Positions 16,619 through 25,023 of a DNA stretch of 64,000 nucleotides are shown piece after piece (within the stretch, counting starts at the first letter, position 1; every line of letters begins with the position of its first letter). Under the pieces are notes generated by a model. It did no database searches and was not told where the DNA came from. It saw nothing but the letters and a program-made list of their open reading frames with translations. Origin of the DNA: Paenibacillus abyssi (lineage in GTDB: Bacteria > Bacillota > Bacilli > Paenibacillales > Paenibacillaceae); contig NZ_BMGR01000003.1 of assembly GCF_014640295.1 (NCBI RefSeq), positions 248,001-312,000 of the forward strand, in the 5' to 3' direction. The position numbers and the translations under genes were made by a program.

Positions 16619-16733
16619 GTCAATAAACGCATCGACCCAGCCAAGTTACCGTGTTTTCCATGTAAGGCCAGCGGTAAGCGAAGGGGTTTATTTAAATACA
16701 CTACAATGAATAGTTTGAAAAAGGGGACATCTC

Positions 16734-17447
16734 ATGAATGCTGCTGATTTAACGCTGTGGATTGTATTTGGCGCCGGATTTCTATCGTTCATTTCACCTT
16801 GCTGCCTGCCGCTTTATCCCGCTTATTTATCTTACATAACCGGAGTTTCCGTCAAGGATCTGAAAGAAGGCAAAGGGGCGTTCAGGAAACAGGCTCTTTT
16901 GCACACCGCCTTCTTTATTGTCGGGTTTTCGATCATTTTTTTCGCGCTCGGTTTGTCCGCAAGCTTAATCGGAAATCTGTTTGCCGACTATCAGGATTTA
17001 ATCCGGCAGCTGGGTGGCATAATGGTCGTTCTCTTTGGACTTGTTATGCTCGGAGTGTTTACTCCAAAGATTCTTATGAAAAATGTGCGGTTCGAGTGGA
17101 AGCAAAAGCCGGTAGGTTATTTCGGTTCCGTGATGGTGGGCATTACCTATGCGGCGGGGTGGACGCCTTGCGTGGGACCGATACTGGCTGCCGTGCTTGC
17201 CTTGGGAATCAGCAGTCCAGGTGAATCAATGATCTATACCACTGCTTACACGATTGGCTTTGCCATTCCATTCTTCGTGATGGCCTTCTTCATGGGCAAG
17301 ATGCGATGGCTGCTGAAGCATTCCAATGCCCTCATGAAAGTCGGCGGCGGGTTGATGGTGGTGACAGGCATTTTGCTCTATACCGATAAGATGACCGATA
17401 TTACGATTTTCTTTATTGATCTGTATGGCGGTTTTACAGGATTCTAA
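16734..17447 (+). CDS. ccdA: CcdA-type thiol-disulfide electron carrier across the membrane
   Basis: A 237-residue integral membrane protein with about six hydrophobic helices and the two conserved Pro-Cys sites of the CcdA/DsbD core: SPCCLPLYPAYLSYITG near residues 22-38 and GWTPCVGPI near 143. CcdA moves reducing equivalents from cytoplasmic thioredoxin to extracytoplasmic thiol proteins. The TlpA-like protein encoded upstream is the natural acceptor. The ribosome binding site is AAAAAGGGGA. The next gene follows 12 bases after the stop. The BlaI-type operators at 16604 and 16700 suggest this is the regulated transcript. The first cysteine site has a doubled CC. Confidence 0.92.
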   Translation: MNAADLTLWIVFGAGFLSFISPCCLPLYPAYLSYITGVSVKDLKEGKGAFRKQALLHTAFFIVGFSIIFFALGLSASLIGNLFADYQDLIRQLGGIMVVLFGLVMLGVFTPKILMKNVRFEWKQKPVGYFGSVMVGITYAAGWTPCVGPILAAVLALGISSPGESMIYTTAYTIGFAIPFFVMAFFMGKMRWLLKHSNALMKVGGGLMVVTGILLYTDKMTDITIFFIDLYGGFTGF

Positions 17448-17459
17448 GAGGAGACGGAT

Positions 17460-18200
17460 ATGTATTCATTTTGGAGTGAAATCAGTTCCTTCCTAAGCGA
17501 GCCGTTCTTGCATGCATCGGAATCAAGTACTGCGCTGATCGCCGCTCTGTTGCTGGGATTTGTCGGATCGGTGGCGCCCTGCCAGATCTCGGCCAATGTG
17601 GCGGCGATCACGTACTTTGGGAACCGCCACGCGTTATCGAAGCTTACCTGGCCGGAAACGGCGATGTATGTGTTAGGAAAAATCGTATTATTCAGCCTGC
17701 TGGGCATCCTGTTTTGGATGTTCGGACAGCAGATTGCCCGCGATTTTATTCCGCTCTTTTCATTTGCGAGAAAATTGCTGGGGCCTCTGCTAATAATCAT
17801 CGGTTTGTTTTTGCTTGGATGGGTGCGTCTTCCCTTTCAGCTTCACAGTCGTCTGTCCGGAGGTTTGCAGCGTGCGGCTGATCGTGTGGGTGGCAAAGGC
17901 GGAGCCTTTTTGATGGGGATCGCCTTCTCGATCGGATTTTGCCCCACGATGTTCATTCTGTTCTTCGGTTCGCTCATGCCGCTTGCGCTGCAAGCCCCGT
18001 ATGGCGCTGTGCTGCCTTCCGTGTTCGCAGCGGGCACGGCGATGCCCTTCCTGCTGTTTGCCGGGCTTGCCGCAGGCTTCGGCATAGACCGATTTATGAT
18101 CAAAAGAGCAAAAAGCCTGGGGAGATGGATTCAAAGGCTTGCAGGTGTGCTGTTCTTGATTCTTGGCATCAGCGATACCATTACGTATTGGACATTGTAG
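17460..18200 (+). CDS. DsbD/CcdA- or TauE/SafE-like membrane protein with two conserved cysteines
   Basis: A 246-residue protein with about six membrane segments. Two cysteines sit in CcdA-like positions: SVAPCQIS near residue 41 in the first helix and GFCPTMFI near residue 162 in the fourth. This matches the 'sulfite exporter TauE/SafE' or 'cytochrome c biogenesis transmembrane' group that is distant from classical CcdA. The gene lies 12 bases after ccdA and has a GGAGACGG ribosome binding site, so both are probably made together. It may be a second electron conduit or a metal/thiol transporter; the cysteine geometry favours redox. Transcription ends in a bidirectional terminator shared with the convergent response regulator gene. 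Confidence 0.75.
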   Translation: MYSFWSEISSFLSEPFLHASESSTALIAALLLGFVGSVAPCQISANVAAITYFGNRHALSKLTWPETAMYVLGKIVLFSLLGILFWMFGQQIARDFIPLFSFARKLLGPLLIIIGLFLLGWVRLPFQLHSRLSGGLQRAADRVGGKGGAFLMGIAFSIGFCPTMFILFFGSLMPLALQAPYGAVLPSVFAAGTAMPFLLFAGLAAGFGIDRFMIKRAKSLGRWIQRLAGVLFLILGISDTITYWTL

Positions 18201-18207
18201 GGAATGA

Positions 18208-18249
18208 AGAAGGATGAGGCGAGGGGGGACCCCTCTTGCCTCATCCTTC
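18208..18249. terminator. Bidirectional terminator between convergent operons
   Basis: A long stem, GAAGGATGAGGC pairing with GCCTCATCCTTC and extended by GAGGGG/CCCCTC. It overlaps the last codons of the response regulator gene on the minus strand. Confidence 0.8.
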
Positions 18250-19851
18250 GTTTCGCATTTTCTTCCGATATTTCATGGGGGAGACGCCCACCACCTTTGC
18301 GAAAACCTTGCTGAAATATCTGGCATCCTGATATCCTGCCGAAGCTGCGATCTCCGAAATGCTGAACGTATCATTTAGCAGTAGTATTCGTGCATTTTCT
18401 ACACGTTTGGACTCGATATAATCCGATACATTTTGTCCGAATTCCTGCTTGAACTTCCGGGACACGTATTCTCTGCTTATAAAAAATTGGTCGGCTAAGG
18501 TTTGCAGCATTAAGTCCTCGTTGTAATGGTCGTCGATATATTTTTTTATTTCATGAATCACGCTGTTCTCTTTTTTCTGCGTTTGCACAAGAATAGCAGC
18601 GAATTGCGCACAATTGGAAATGAGCTCCTCCCGCCATAACGTGATCGAAAACATGCCGTCGCTGTTTAAAGGGAAAAAGAGATTTTTAGAGGAGAGCTGA
18701 TGCTCATCTTCATCCGGAAACATCTCTTTCAACAAATAAGTTTTCATCAAATGGTATTCATGCCGCCAATATTCAAGCTGATCGAGGGTGATGACGCGCA
18801 ATTCTTTTACGGCCTCAATCCATTGATCGACGGCTTGATTAATTTGCTCGAGCTCGTTGCTCTTTATCGCAATCGTAATCGATTTGGCGTAATCGGCGAA
18901 AAACAGTTTGTGTGACTTGAGCGATTCCGTTTCAGTAAATTCATGAATATAGGATTGCTCCTCTAAATAATTGCTTTGGCGCAGTGCCCGTTTTGCCTGT
19001 TTATATGTATCTGCCAATCCTTCGGAGAACGATTGGATTTCTCCTACTCCAAAATGAAAGGAAGCATGAAGGAGCTGCTTAAAGGTCTCGTTCATTTTCC
19101 TGATTTTATTGATAAACTGTTTATGGTTCTTCCAGATCAGCAGAACGATTTCTTGATCTTTATTCACATGCCGAAACATATAACCTTCCTTTGTTTGCCC
19201 CAACACTTCGTTGCCTATATTAGTTAAGGCAAAATACAGTAAATCCACATTGTTTCCGAATTTTCGGATGATTTTTTCGTGCAGAGAATGCATGCTCAAC
19301 ACTGCGATCTGACATGTATCTGCTGACTGAAGATTGAATTCTTTGTCTAATTCACGTAAAGTCTGTTGATTCCATTCGGGATTCGTGATCAAGCTGCTGA
19401 ACAGCTTGTCCCAATAGAAGGGCTTGATGTGGTTCATTTCTTTATTCCTCTCCAGCAATTGCTGGCGGTGGCTCTCGTCCTTGGTCCAATCCGAGAGTGC
19501 TTGCTGCAGCGATTTGATGATCTCGTGCCGATCAATGGGTTTGAGAATATAATCCATTCCACCGTGCTGCAGAGTATGCCTCACATACTGGTAATCATCG
19601 TGTCCGCTAATGACGATTGTTTTGCTTTTAGGAGCATACTGCTGGATCCACTCGAGTAATTCCAGTCCGTTCTTTCCCGGCATAATGATATCTGTAAAAA
19701 TAATTTCGGGCTTCTCGTTTTGGATGATCTCTTGTGCGCTGATGCCATCGGCTGCCTCAAATATCGTATCGATTTGATAATCTTTCCACGGAATGATAAG
19801 CCGGATCGATTCTCTCACATCTTCTTCATCGTCAATAATTAGTACCTTCAT
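18241..19851 (-). CDS. YesN-type response regulator (receiver plus AraC HTH)
   Basis: A 536-residue transcription activator. The receiver domain (1-120) has the acidic pair DDEED, phospho-acceptor Asp54 (FTDIIMPGKNG), Ser82 and Lys104. A long middle region of unknown fold follows, then a C-terminal pair of AraC helix-turn-helix motifs ending in ISEIAASAGYQDARYFSKVF and GVSPMKYRKK. I chose ATG 19851, about 10 bases after AGGAGG; its ATGA overlaps the stop of the kinase gene, so both are translated together. The kinase is its cognate sensor. The divergent ABC transporter genes share an unusual promoter layout (21737 and 23567) and are the likely targets. Confidence 0.93.
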   Translation of the reverse strand: MKVLIIDDEEDVRESIRLIIPWKDYQIDTIFEAADGISAQEIIQNEKPEIIFTDIIMPGKNGLELLEWIQQYAPKSKTIVISGHDDYQYVRHTLQHGGMDYILKPIDRHEIIKSLQQALSDWTKDESHRQQLLERNKEMNHIKPFYWDKLFSSLITNPEWNQQTLRELDKEFNLQSADTCQIAVLSMHSLHEKIIRKFGNNVDLLYFALTNIGNEVLGQTKEGYMFRHVNKDQEIVLLIWKNHKQFINKIRKMNETFKQLLHASFHFGVGEIQSFSEGLADTYKQAKRALRQSNYLEEQSYIHEFTETESLKSHKLFFADYAKSITIAIKSNELEQINQAVDQWIEAVKELRVITLDQLEYWRHEYHLMKTYLLKEMFPDEDEHQLSSKNLFFPLNSDGMFSITLWREELISNCAQFAAILVQTQKKENSVIHEIKKYIDDHYNEDLMLQTLADQFFISREYVSRKFKQEFGQNVSDYIESKRVENARILLLNDTFSISEIAASAGYQDARYFSKVFAKVVGVSPMKYRKKMRNEG

Positions 19852-21662
19852 TCTGGTTGTCGCTCCTCCTGTAAAGGAATCCAAAGGGTAACCGAGAAGC
19901 CGTTCGGCTCACGATTGGCGATTCCAATTGTCGCTTCGGGATGAAAGTATAGCTTTAATCTCGACAATACGTTAAACAATCCAATGCTCTCCTGATGGGA
20001 GGGTTGTTCATTTCCTTCGAGCAATTGCTGCTGCAGCTGCTGCAAACGGCTTGTTTCTACGCCTTTGCCGTTATCCTGTACATTGATTCTCAGCATGGAT
20101 GCATCGATCTGTTCAATATGAATCCAAATTTCACCTACGCCGATTTGCTGATCGAAGCCGTGCTTGAAATAGTTTTCAATGATCGGCTGCAGGATCATTT
20201 TTGGAATTTGAATATCTTTGGCCCGTTCATCAATCGTCATATGAGACGTTAACTGCTGTTTGAATCGTTGCTTTTGCAGCTCCAAATAAGCGGTTATATG
20301 TTCGATTTCTTTGGATAGCGGTACGATGGTTTCATTGGTGTTCATATTATACCGCATCATTTTACCTAGAGAAGAAGTCAAATCATATATTCTCAGTACA
20401 TTATTCTGCAAGGCGATTGAGCCGATCGATTGCAGCGTGTTGTAGATAAAGTGCGGGTTAATCTGGGCCTGCAGCGCCTTTAGCTGGTTATCCTTATTCG
20501 CGATTTCAAGGCGGTACTCCTTCGTAATCAAGCTGTCGATTGTACCGACCATATTTTGTATCGTGTCGGCCAATAAGCCGATTTCATCGGTGCTCTTTGA
20601 GTCGATATCCAATTTTAAATTACGCAGCTTTATTTTTTTGACCGAGGCAATTAACTGTTTTATCGGTAAGGTCAGCTTAAATGAGATATATACCGCAGCC
20701 GCTACAATAACAACTAACGATAATGCAATGACAAGGGCATTGATTCTGACGAATTGTTCCGCATTTCGGTACATCACATCGTTAGGAATACGCTTGGCCA
20801 ATAGCCATTTCGTGTTGAACATGCCGATTGTTTCATAGATAGTCGTGCCTTTAAAGGTTTGACTGCTCCAGTCAAAATGACCGGAGGGCGATGTCATACT
20901 CTTTAAGTGCAACGTCCAGCTGTCCTCAAGGGTCGTACCGATAAGCTCCTCTTCCGAGGAATAGATGACCATGCCATTCATATCCATCATATAGATTTCT
21001 TCTGAACCTTTGATATAGAGCAGGTCGGAAAGATTAGCCAGAGCGTTTAATTTAAAATCGATGGAGAGGGTGCCGATCCATTCTTTTAATGGGGCCCTAT
21101 ATATGGGACGGTGCAACGTAAAGACCGTATCGGAGGGCGCATAAGGGAAATCGTTCATCCCGTAATTATGCGCCGTATGAGCAAATTCGAAATAGGGGTC
21201 GTATCGATTATCCGGCAGGGGGAAACGGCCACCCAGAATATCGATTCCTTCGGCGCGTTTAAAGAAGCCGTCAATAATCAAAAAGGAATCATTTGTTTTT
21301 TTTCGGTGCAGGTAGACCTGTAATATATCTTTATTGGCAGAAGCGATGGAGTTTAGTGCATTATAGAGCTGTTTTTCGGTTTGGTAATCCCCCCGCCCAT
21401 CCGCGACTATGTTATACAAGCTGTTTTTTTCCTGCAAATTGTTATAAGCGGACAGCGAAATCTGGTTCATTTGCTCCAAGTATTCGGAGAGATTGATTTT
21501 ACCTTGATAGACGGTATTGGAGTTCTCACGAATAAATTCGTTTTTCATCGACTCTCTTGTATAGAAGTAAGAGATCCCAATGGAAGTCACCATAGGCAGC
21601 ACAATTGCAATCACCAGGAATAAAATGAGCTTATTTCGAAGACTGCTTGTCAGTAATTTCAT
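19848..21662 (-). CDS. YesM-type sensor histidine kinase
   Basis: A 604-residue membrane kinase: first membrane helix about 12-30, a large extracellular sensing domain to about 300, second helix about 308-328, HAMP linker (KLTLPIKQL, then DEIGLLADTIQ), and a His_kinase domain with the LytS/YesM motif ALQAQINPHFIYNTLQ (phospho-acceptor near His402). The ATPase lobe has MILQPIIENYFKHG (N box) and VQDNGKGV (G1), so it looks active. It starts at ATG 21662 with a weak GGGGCG site. Kinases of this type sense extracellular sugars, often with the help of a binding protein. The divergent transporter (21830-24952) is the probable ligand source and target. Confidence 0.93.
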   Translation of the reverse strand: MKLLTSSLRNKLILFLVIAIVLPMVTSIGISYFYTRESMKNEFIRENSNTVYQGKINLSEYLEQMNQISLSAYNNLQEKNSLYNIVADGRGDYQTEKQLYNALNSIASANKDILQVYLHRKKTNDSFLIIDGFFKRAEGIDILGGRFPLPDNRYDPYFEFAHTAHNYGMNDFPYAPSDTVFTLHRPIYRAPLKEWIGTLSIDFKLNALANLSDLLYIKGSEEIYMMDMNGMVIYSSEEELIGTTLEDSWTLHLKSMTSPSGHFDWSSQTFKGTTIYETIGMFNTKWLLAKRIPNDVMYRNAEQFVRINALVIALSLVVIVAAAVYISFKLTLPIKQLIASVKKIKLRNLKLDIDSKSTDEIGLLADTIQNMVGTIDSLITKEYRLEIANKDNQLKALQAQINPHFIYNTLQSIGSIALQNNVLRIYDLTSSLGKMMRYNMNTNETIVPLSKEIEHITAYLELQKQRFKQQLTSHMTIDERAKDIQIPKMILQPIIENYFKHGFDQQIGVGEIWIHIEQIDASMLRINVQDNGKGVETSRLQQLQQQLLEGNEQPSHQESIGLFNVLSRLKLYFHPEATIGIANREPNGFSVTLWIPLQEERQPE

Positions 21663-21736
21663 TGGTGGTCGCCCCGCTTTCCAAAGATGTATTCCAGTTT
21701 AACACCTCGGTTCATAGTTTGCTATAGTTCAATAAT

Positions 21737-21792
21737 TTGCACAAAATCGATCACATACGGTTGTATTTGACGTGTCTTCGCTCCTTTATAAT
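21737..21792 (+). promoter_or_regulatory. Conserved promoter module 1, in front of the ABC permease pair
   Basis: TTGCACAAA (21737-21745), then TTGACG (21767-21772), a 14-base spacer and TATAATGATC from 21787. A spacer of 14 is too short for unaided sigma-A recognition, so activation is expected. The same three elements, at identical spacing, precede the binding-protein gene (23567-23622). Confidence 0.6.
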
Positions 21793-21829
21793 GATCTTAC
21801 TTTCAGATGGACAGCAAGGGGGAGGAAGA

Positions 21830-22714
21830 ATGGCAAAAGCAATCAAACGCTCTAAATGGCCGGAGTATCTCGTATTTATCGGGCCGGCAATGTTTTTTTT
21901 CACGCTCATTGTAATCATCCCGTTCTTGATGAGCATGTATTATTCCTTAACGGATTGGAATGGCGTCAGTTCCAAAGCAACCTTCATCGGACTCGATAAT
22001 TTTAAAAAGATATTTATGGATGACGATTTGTTCCGCAAGGATTTTTGGTTCACGATCCGGTTTACGGTCGTCTCGGTGCTGCTGACCAACTTAATCGGAT
22101 TTGGACTGGCAATGCTGCTAACAAGGAAAATGAAGCTTCGAAACGTATACCGGACGGTTTTCTTTCTTCCAAACGTAATCGGGGGCTTACTGCTGGGCTT
22201 TATCTGGCAGTTCATTTTCGTAAAAGGCTTTGCAACGGTTGGGGAATTAACGGGTATCGGATTTTTTCAACTTCCCTGGCTAGGGGATGCAGCAACTGCA
22301 TTCTGGGGACTGGTCATCGTGCAATGCTGGCAGTTCGCAGGTTATGTCATGGTCATCTACATTGCGGCTTTGATTAATGTCCCGAAGGAACTCATCGAAG
22401 CGGCCCATATCGACGGGGCGAGCAAGTGGGTGATGCTTAAACAGATTACGGTTCCGTTAATCATGCCGGCATTTACCGTCTGTTTCTTTCTTTCCATTTC
22501 GTGGTGCTTCAAGGTATTTGATTTGAACTTGTCGCTTACGAAAGGCGGCCCATTTAATTCAACGGAATCGGTGGCGCTCAATATTTACTATGAAGCCTTC
22601 CGGAATAACCGGTATGGATTAGGAACGGCAAAAGCATTTATCTTCTTTGTTATCGTCGCGTTAGTCACTGTCCTTCAAGTGATGTACACCAAGAAGAAGG
22701 AGGTGCAAGCTTAA
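21830..22714 (+). CDS. Carbohydrate ABC transporter permease (MalF/UgpA type)
   Basis: A 294-residue membrane protein with about six hydrophobic helices and the EAA loop (ELIEAAHIDGASKW followed by ITVPLIMPAF), characteristic of the first permease of CUT1 sugar importers. The start is ATG 21830 after GGGGGAGGAAGA; earlier in-frame starts lack a ribosome binding site. It overlaps the second permease gene by one base (TAATG), so translation is coupled. It is divergent from the YesM/YesN pair and preceded by the activator-type promoter at 21737. No ATPase is encoded nearby. The sugar is unknown; the GH172 enzyme downstream suggests a furanose-containing oligosaccharide. Confidence 0.92.
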   Translation: MAKAIKRSKWPEYLVFIGPAMFFFTLIVIIPFLMSMYYSLTDWNGVSSKATFIGLDNFKKIFMDDDLFRKDFWFTIRFTVVSVLLTNLIGFGLAMLLTRKMKLRNVYRTVFFLPNVIGGLLLGFIWQFIFVKGFATVGELTGIGFFQLPWLGDAATAFWGLVIVQCWQFAGYVMVIYIAALINVPKELIEAAHIDGASKWVMLKQITVPLIMPAFTVCFFLSISWCFKVFDLNLSLTKGGPFNSTESVALNIYYEAFRNNRYGLGTAKAFIFFVIVALVTVLQVMYTKKKEVQA

Positions 22715-23556
22715 TGGTTGGGCGATCTGAACGTTTCTCCTTTCTTGGAAAAGCTGCCGTTCAAATGATTGTGATTGGCTTGGCGCTGCTGTTTTTAGTT
22801 CCTTTTTATTTCGTCATTGTGAACTCCTTGAAGTCCTATGGCGACCTGTTAACCAACTCGGCAAGCCTTCCGGCTGAGCTGAATTTCACGAATTTCTCCA
22901 GAGCCTGGGAGATTATGAGTTATCCGAGGGCATTTACTAATTCATTGATTATTACGATTTTCAGTAACATCGGGCTCGTGATCATCAGTTCAATGGCGGC
23001 TTACAAGATGGTTCGTACACCTGGTAAAGCGATGAATATCCTGTTTATTTTGTTCGTATCGGCTATGGTTATTCCCTTTCAATCCATCATGATTACGTTG
23101 GTAAAGGTAGGCAGTATAGCGGGATTAATGAACAGCCATCTGGGTTTAATCATTTGTTATTTCGGTTTTGGCGTGCCGCTGAATCTATTCCTTTATCATG
23201 GCTTTGTTAAATCGATTCCTAAGGAAATCGAGGAGTCTGCGGTCGTTGACGGATGTAACGCGTATGGGGTGTTTTGGCGGATTGTATTTCCGTTGTTGAA
23301 GCCGATGACGGTAACGGTTGTACTGCTGAACAGTTTATGGTTATGGAATGACTTTCTGCTTCCTTCCCTGATTCTGAGCGGGAAAGAGCTGCAGACGATA
23401 CCGCTTGCAACCTATGATTTTTTCGGGCAGTACACGAAGCAGTGGGATTTGGCTCTTGCAGCGCTGGTACTGGGGATTCTGCCGATTATCCTTCTTTTCT
23501 TAAGTATGCAGAAGCATATTGTAGAAGGGATTACGGCGGGTTCGGTCAAAGGATAA
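22714..23556 (+). CDS. Carbohydrate ABC transporter permease (MalG/UgpE type)
   Basis: A 280-residue second permease of the CUT1 importer. It has six predicted membrane helices, the EAA loop (EIEESAVVDGCNAYGVFWRI, then FPLLKPM) and the C-terminal signature KHIVEGITAGSVKG. The start ATG shares its A with the stop of the upstream permease gene, and GAAGGAGGTG lies 6-8 bases before. The binding protein gene comes 104 bases later behind its own copy of the conserved promoter module, so the binding protein can be made in excess of the permeases, which is usual for these importers. Confidence 0.93.
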   Translation: MVGRSERFSFLGKAAVQMIVIGLALLFLVPFYFVIVNSLKSYGDLLTNSASLPAELNFTNFSRAWEIMSYPRAFTNSLIITIFSNIGLVIISSMAAYKMVRTPGKAMNILFILFVSAMVIPFQSIMITLVKVGSIAGLMNSHLGLIICYFGFGVPLNLFLYHGFVKSIPKEIEESAVVDGCNAYGVFWRIVFPLLKPMTVTVVLLNSLWLWNDFLLPSLILSGKELQTIPLATYDFFGQYTKQWDLALAALVLGILPIILLFLSMQKHIVEGITAGSVKG

Positions 23557-23566
23557 CGTCACAAAA

Positions 23567-23622
23567 TTGCACAAAGTTGTTCAATAATTGATGTATTTGG
23601 CGAAAAAAATATCTTATATAAT
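23567..23622 (+). promoter_or_regulatory. Conserved promoter module 2, in front of the binding-protein gene
   Basis: TTGCACAAA (23567-23575), TTGGCG (23597-23602), a 14-base spacer and TATAATGATC from 23617. The distance between the first two elements is 30 bases, exactly as in module 1; GTATTTG also precedes or overlaps the -35 in both. Binding by the YesN-type regulator of 18241-19851 is inferred. Confidence 0.6.
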
Positions 23623-23659
23623 GATCACACAATCATAGAAAGAAAAGGGAGGCATACAG

Positions 23660-24952
23660 ATGAAAAAAACATTATTATTGCTAAGTATGATCATTACGCT
23701 GATTATTGCCGGATGCGGCAACGGCAACAATGGGGCAAGCGAAGGGGCTGGCGGAGATGCCAGCGGAACCAAAGAGGTTACATTGAAAGTGTTTAACTTT
23801 AAGGTGGAAATGGCGGAGCAGTTGGACCGGTTGGCCAAGGAATACGAAGCCGAGAACCCGGGTATCAAAGTCGTTACGGAAACATGCGGCGGGGGCTGCG
23901 ATTACAGTGCCGCTCTGAAAACAAAATTCAGCGCTGGAGACAAGCCCGATATCTTCTTTGTGGCAGGACACAGTGATCTTGATTTGTGGGAGGAGCATCT
24001 TGAAGATCTGACCGATCAGCCGTGGGTAGGTGATATTCATGATTTTGCCAAGGTTCCAATGACGAAGGACGGCAAGGTCTACGGCATGCCGCTCAATTTG
24101 GAAGGCTGGGGATTTATCTATAACAAGGATTTATTTGCACAAGCGGGAATTACAGAGCTTCCCAAAACAATTTCCGAGCTGGAAGCAGCAGCTAAACAAC
24201 TGCAGGATGCCGGAATCACTCCTTTTATAAACGGTTATGCAGAGTGGTGGATTCTAGGGAACCATTTGATGAACATTGGATTTGCGCAGCAGGATGATCC
24301 TGTAGCTTATATCGAAGCTGTAAAACAAGGTCAAGAGACGATCACTGGAAACCAAACATTGAATGAATGGGCAAATCTGTTTGAGTTGACGGTTCAATAC
24401 GGGCAGCCTAATTCGCTGCAAACCGATTACAACACCCAGGTTACTAATTTTGCCAATGGCAAAGCGGCAATGATGCAGCAGGGGAACTGGACGCAAATCC
24501 AGCTTCTGGACATTAATCCTGATCTGCAGCACGGGTTCCTTCCGATGCCGATTAACGATGATGCGGAGAAAATGGATAAGCTTCCGATCGGCGTTCCGAA
24601 CAACTGGGTTGTGCATAAAAATTCAGCGGTAAAGGAACAGGCGAAGACGTTCCTGAATTGGATGGTCACTTCGGAGGTAGGAAAGCGATACATCGTTGAA
24701 GAATTTAAATTTATCCCTGCATTGAAAACAATTTCTGCGGATGAGTCGCAGCTTGGGCCGCTGGCAGCCGACATTATCGCCTACAGCGACGCCGGTAAGG
24801 CGATTCCTTGGGTGTGGCAGCGTTATCCGGGTTACGAAGCGAATACATCCCAAATGGCAAGTACGATGCAAGCCTTTGTAGGCAATCAGGTTTCCAGGGA
24901 GCAGATGTTCGAGCAGTTTCAAAAGACGTGGGAAGAATTTGCTGCTCAATAA
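23660..24952 (+). CDS. Sugar-binding lipoprotein of a CUT1 ABC importer
   Basis: A 430-residue extracellular binding protein. The signal peptide ends in a lipobox (LIIAGC, Cys19 or so) followed by a Gly/Asn-rich linker; the mature part has the family 1 binding-protein features KTKFSAGDKPDIFFV, GKVYGMPLNLEGWGFIYNKDLF and KAAMMQQGNW. A CGGGC pair in TCGGGCDYS is unusual and might form a disulfide. The ribosome binding site is AAAGGGAGG. It works with the two permeases upstream and probably informs the YesM kinase about sugar. An imperfect hairpin follows before the GH172 gene, which is likely in the same transcript at a lower level. Confidence 0.93.
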   Translation: MKKTLLLLSMIITLIIAGCGNGNNGASEGAGGDASGTKEVTLKVFNFKVEMAEQLDRLAKEYEAENPGIKVVTETCGGGCDYSAALKTKFSAGDKPDIFFVAGHSDLDLWEEHLEDLTDQPWVGDIHDFAKVPMTKDGKVYGMPLNLEGWGFIYNKDLFAQAGITELPKTISELEAAAKQLQDAGITPFINGYAEWWILGNHLMNIGFAQQDDPVAYIEAVKQGQETITGNQTLNEWANLFELTVQYGQPNSLQTDYNTQVTNFANGKAAMMQQGNWTQIQLLDINPDLQHGFLPMPINDDAEKMDKLPIGVPNNWVVHKNSAVKEQAKTFLNWMVTSEVGKRYIVEEFKFIPALKTISADESQLGPLAADIIAYSDAGKAIPWVWQRYPGYEANTSQMASTMQAFVGNQVSREQMFEQFQKTWEEFAAQ

Positions 24953-24962
24953 TTTTGAATGG

Positions 24963-25005
24963 AATAACGATTCCCTTGGGGCTTATGCTTTAAGGGATTG
25001 TTATC
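24963..25005 (+). other. Intercistronic hairpin between binding-protein and GH172 genes
   Basis: AATAACGATTCCCTT pairs imperfectly with TAAGGGATTGTTATC (24991-25005). There is no T-run, so it more likely stabilises the upstream message or partly attenuates transcription than terminates it fully. Confidence 0.5.
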
Positions 25006-25023
25006 AAGAGAGGAGTTTTCTAA

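Noticed and set aside
16757-17224. 155-residue alternative-frame open reading frame inside ccdA
   Set aside because: Arg-rich out-of-frame product of a membrane protein gene; CcdA motifs are in the other frame.
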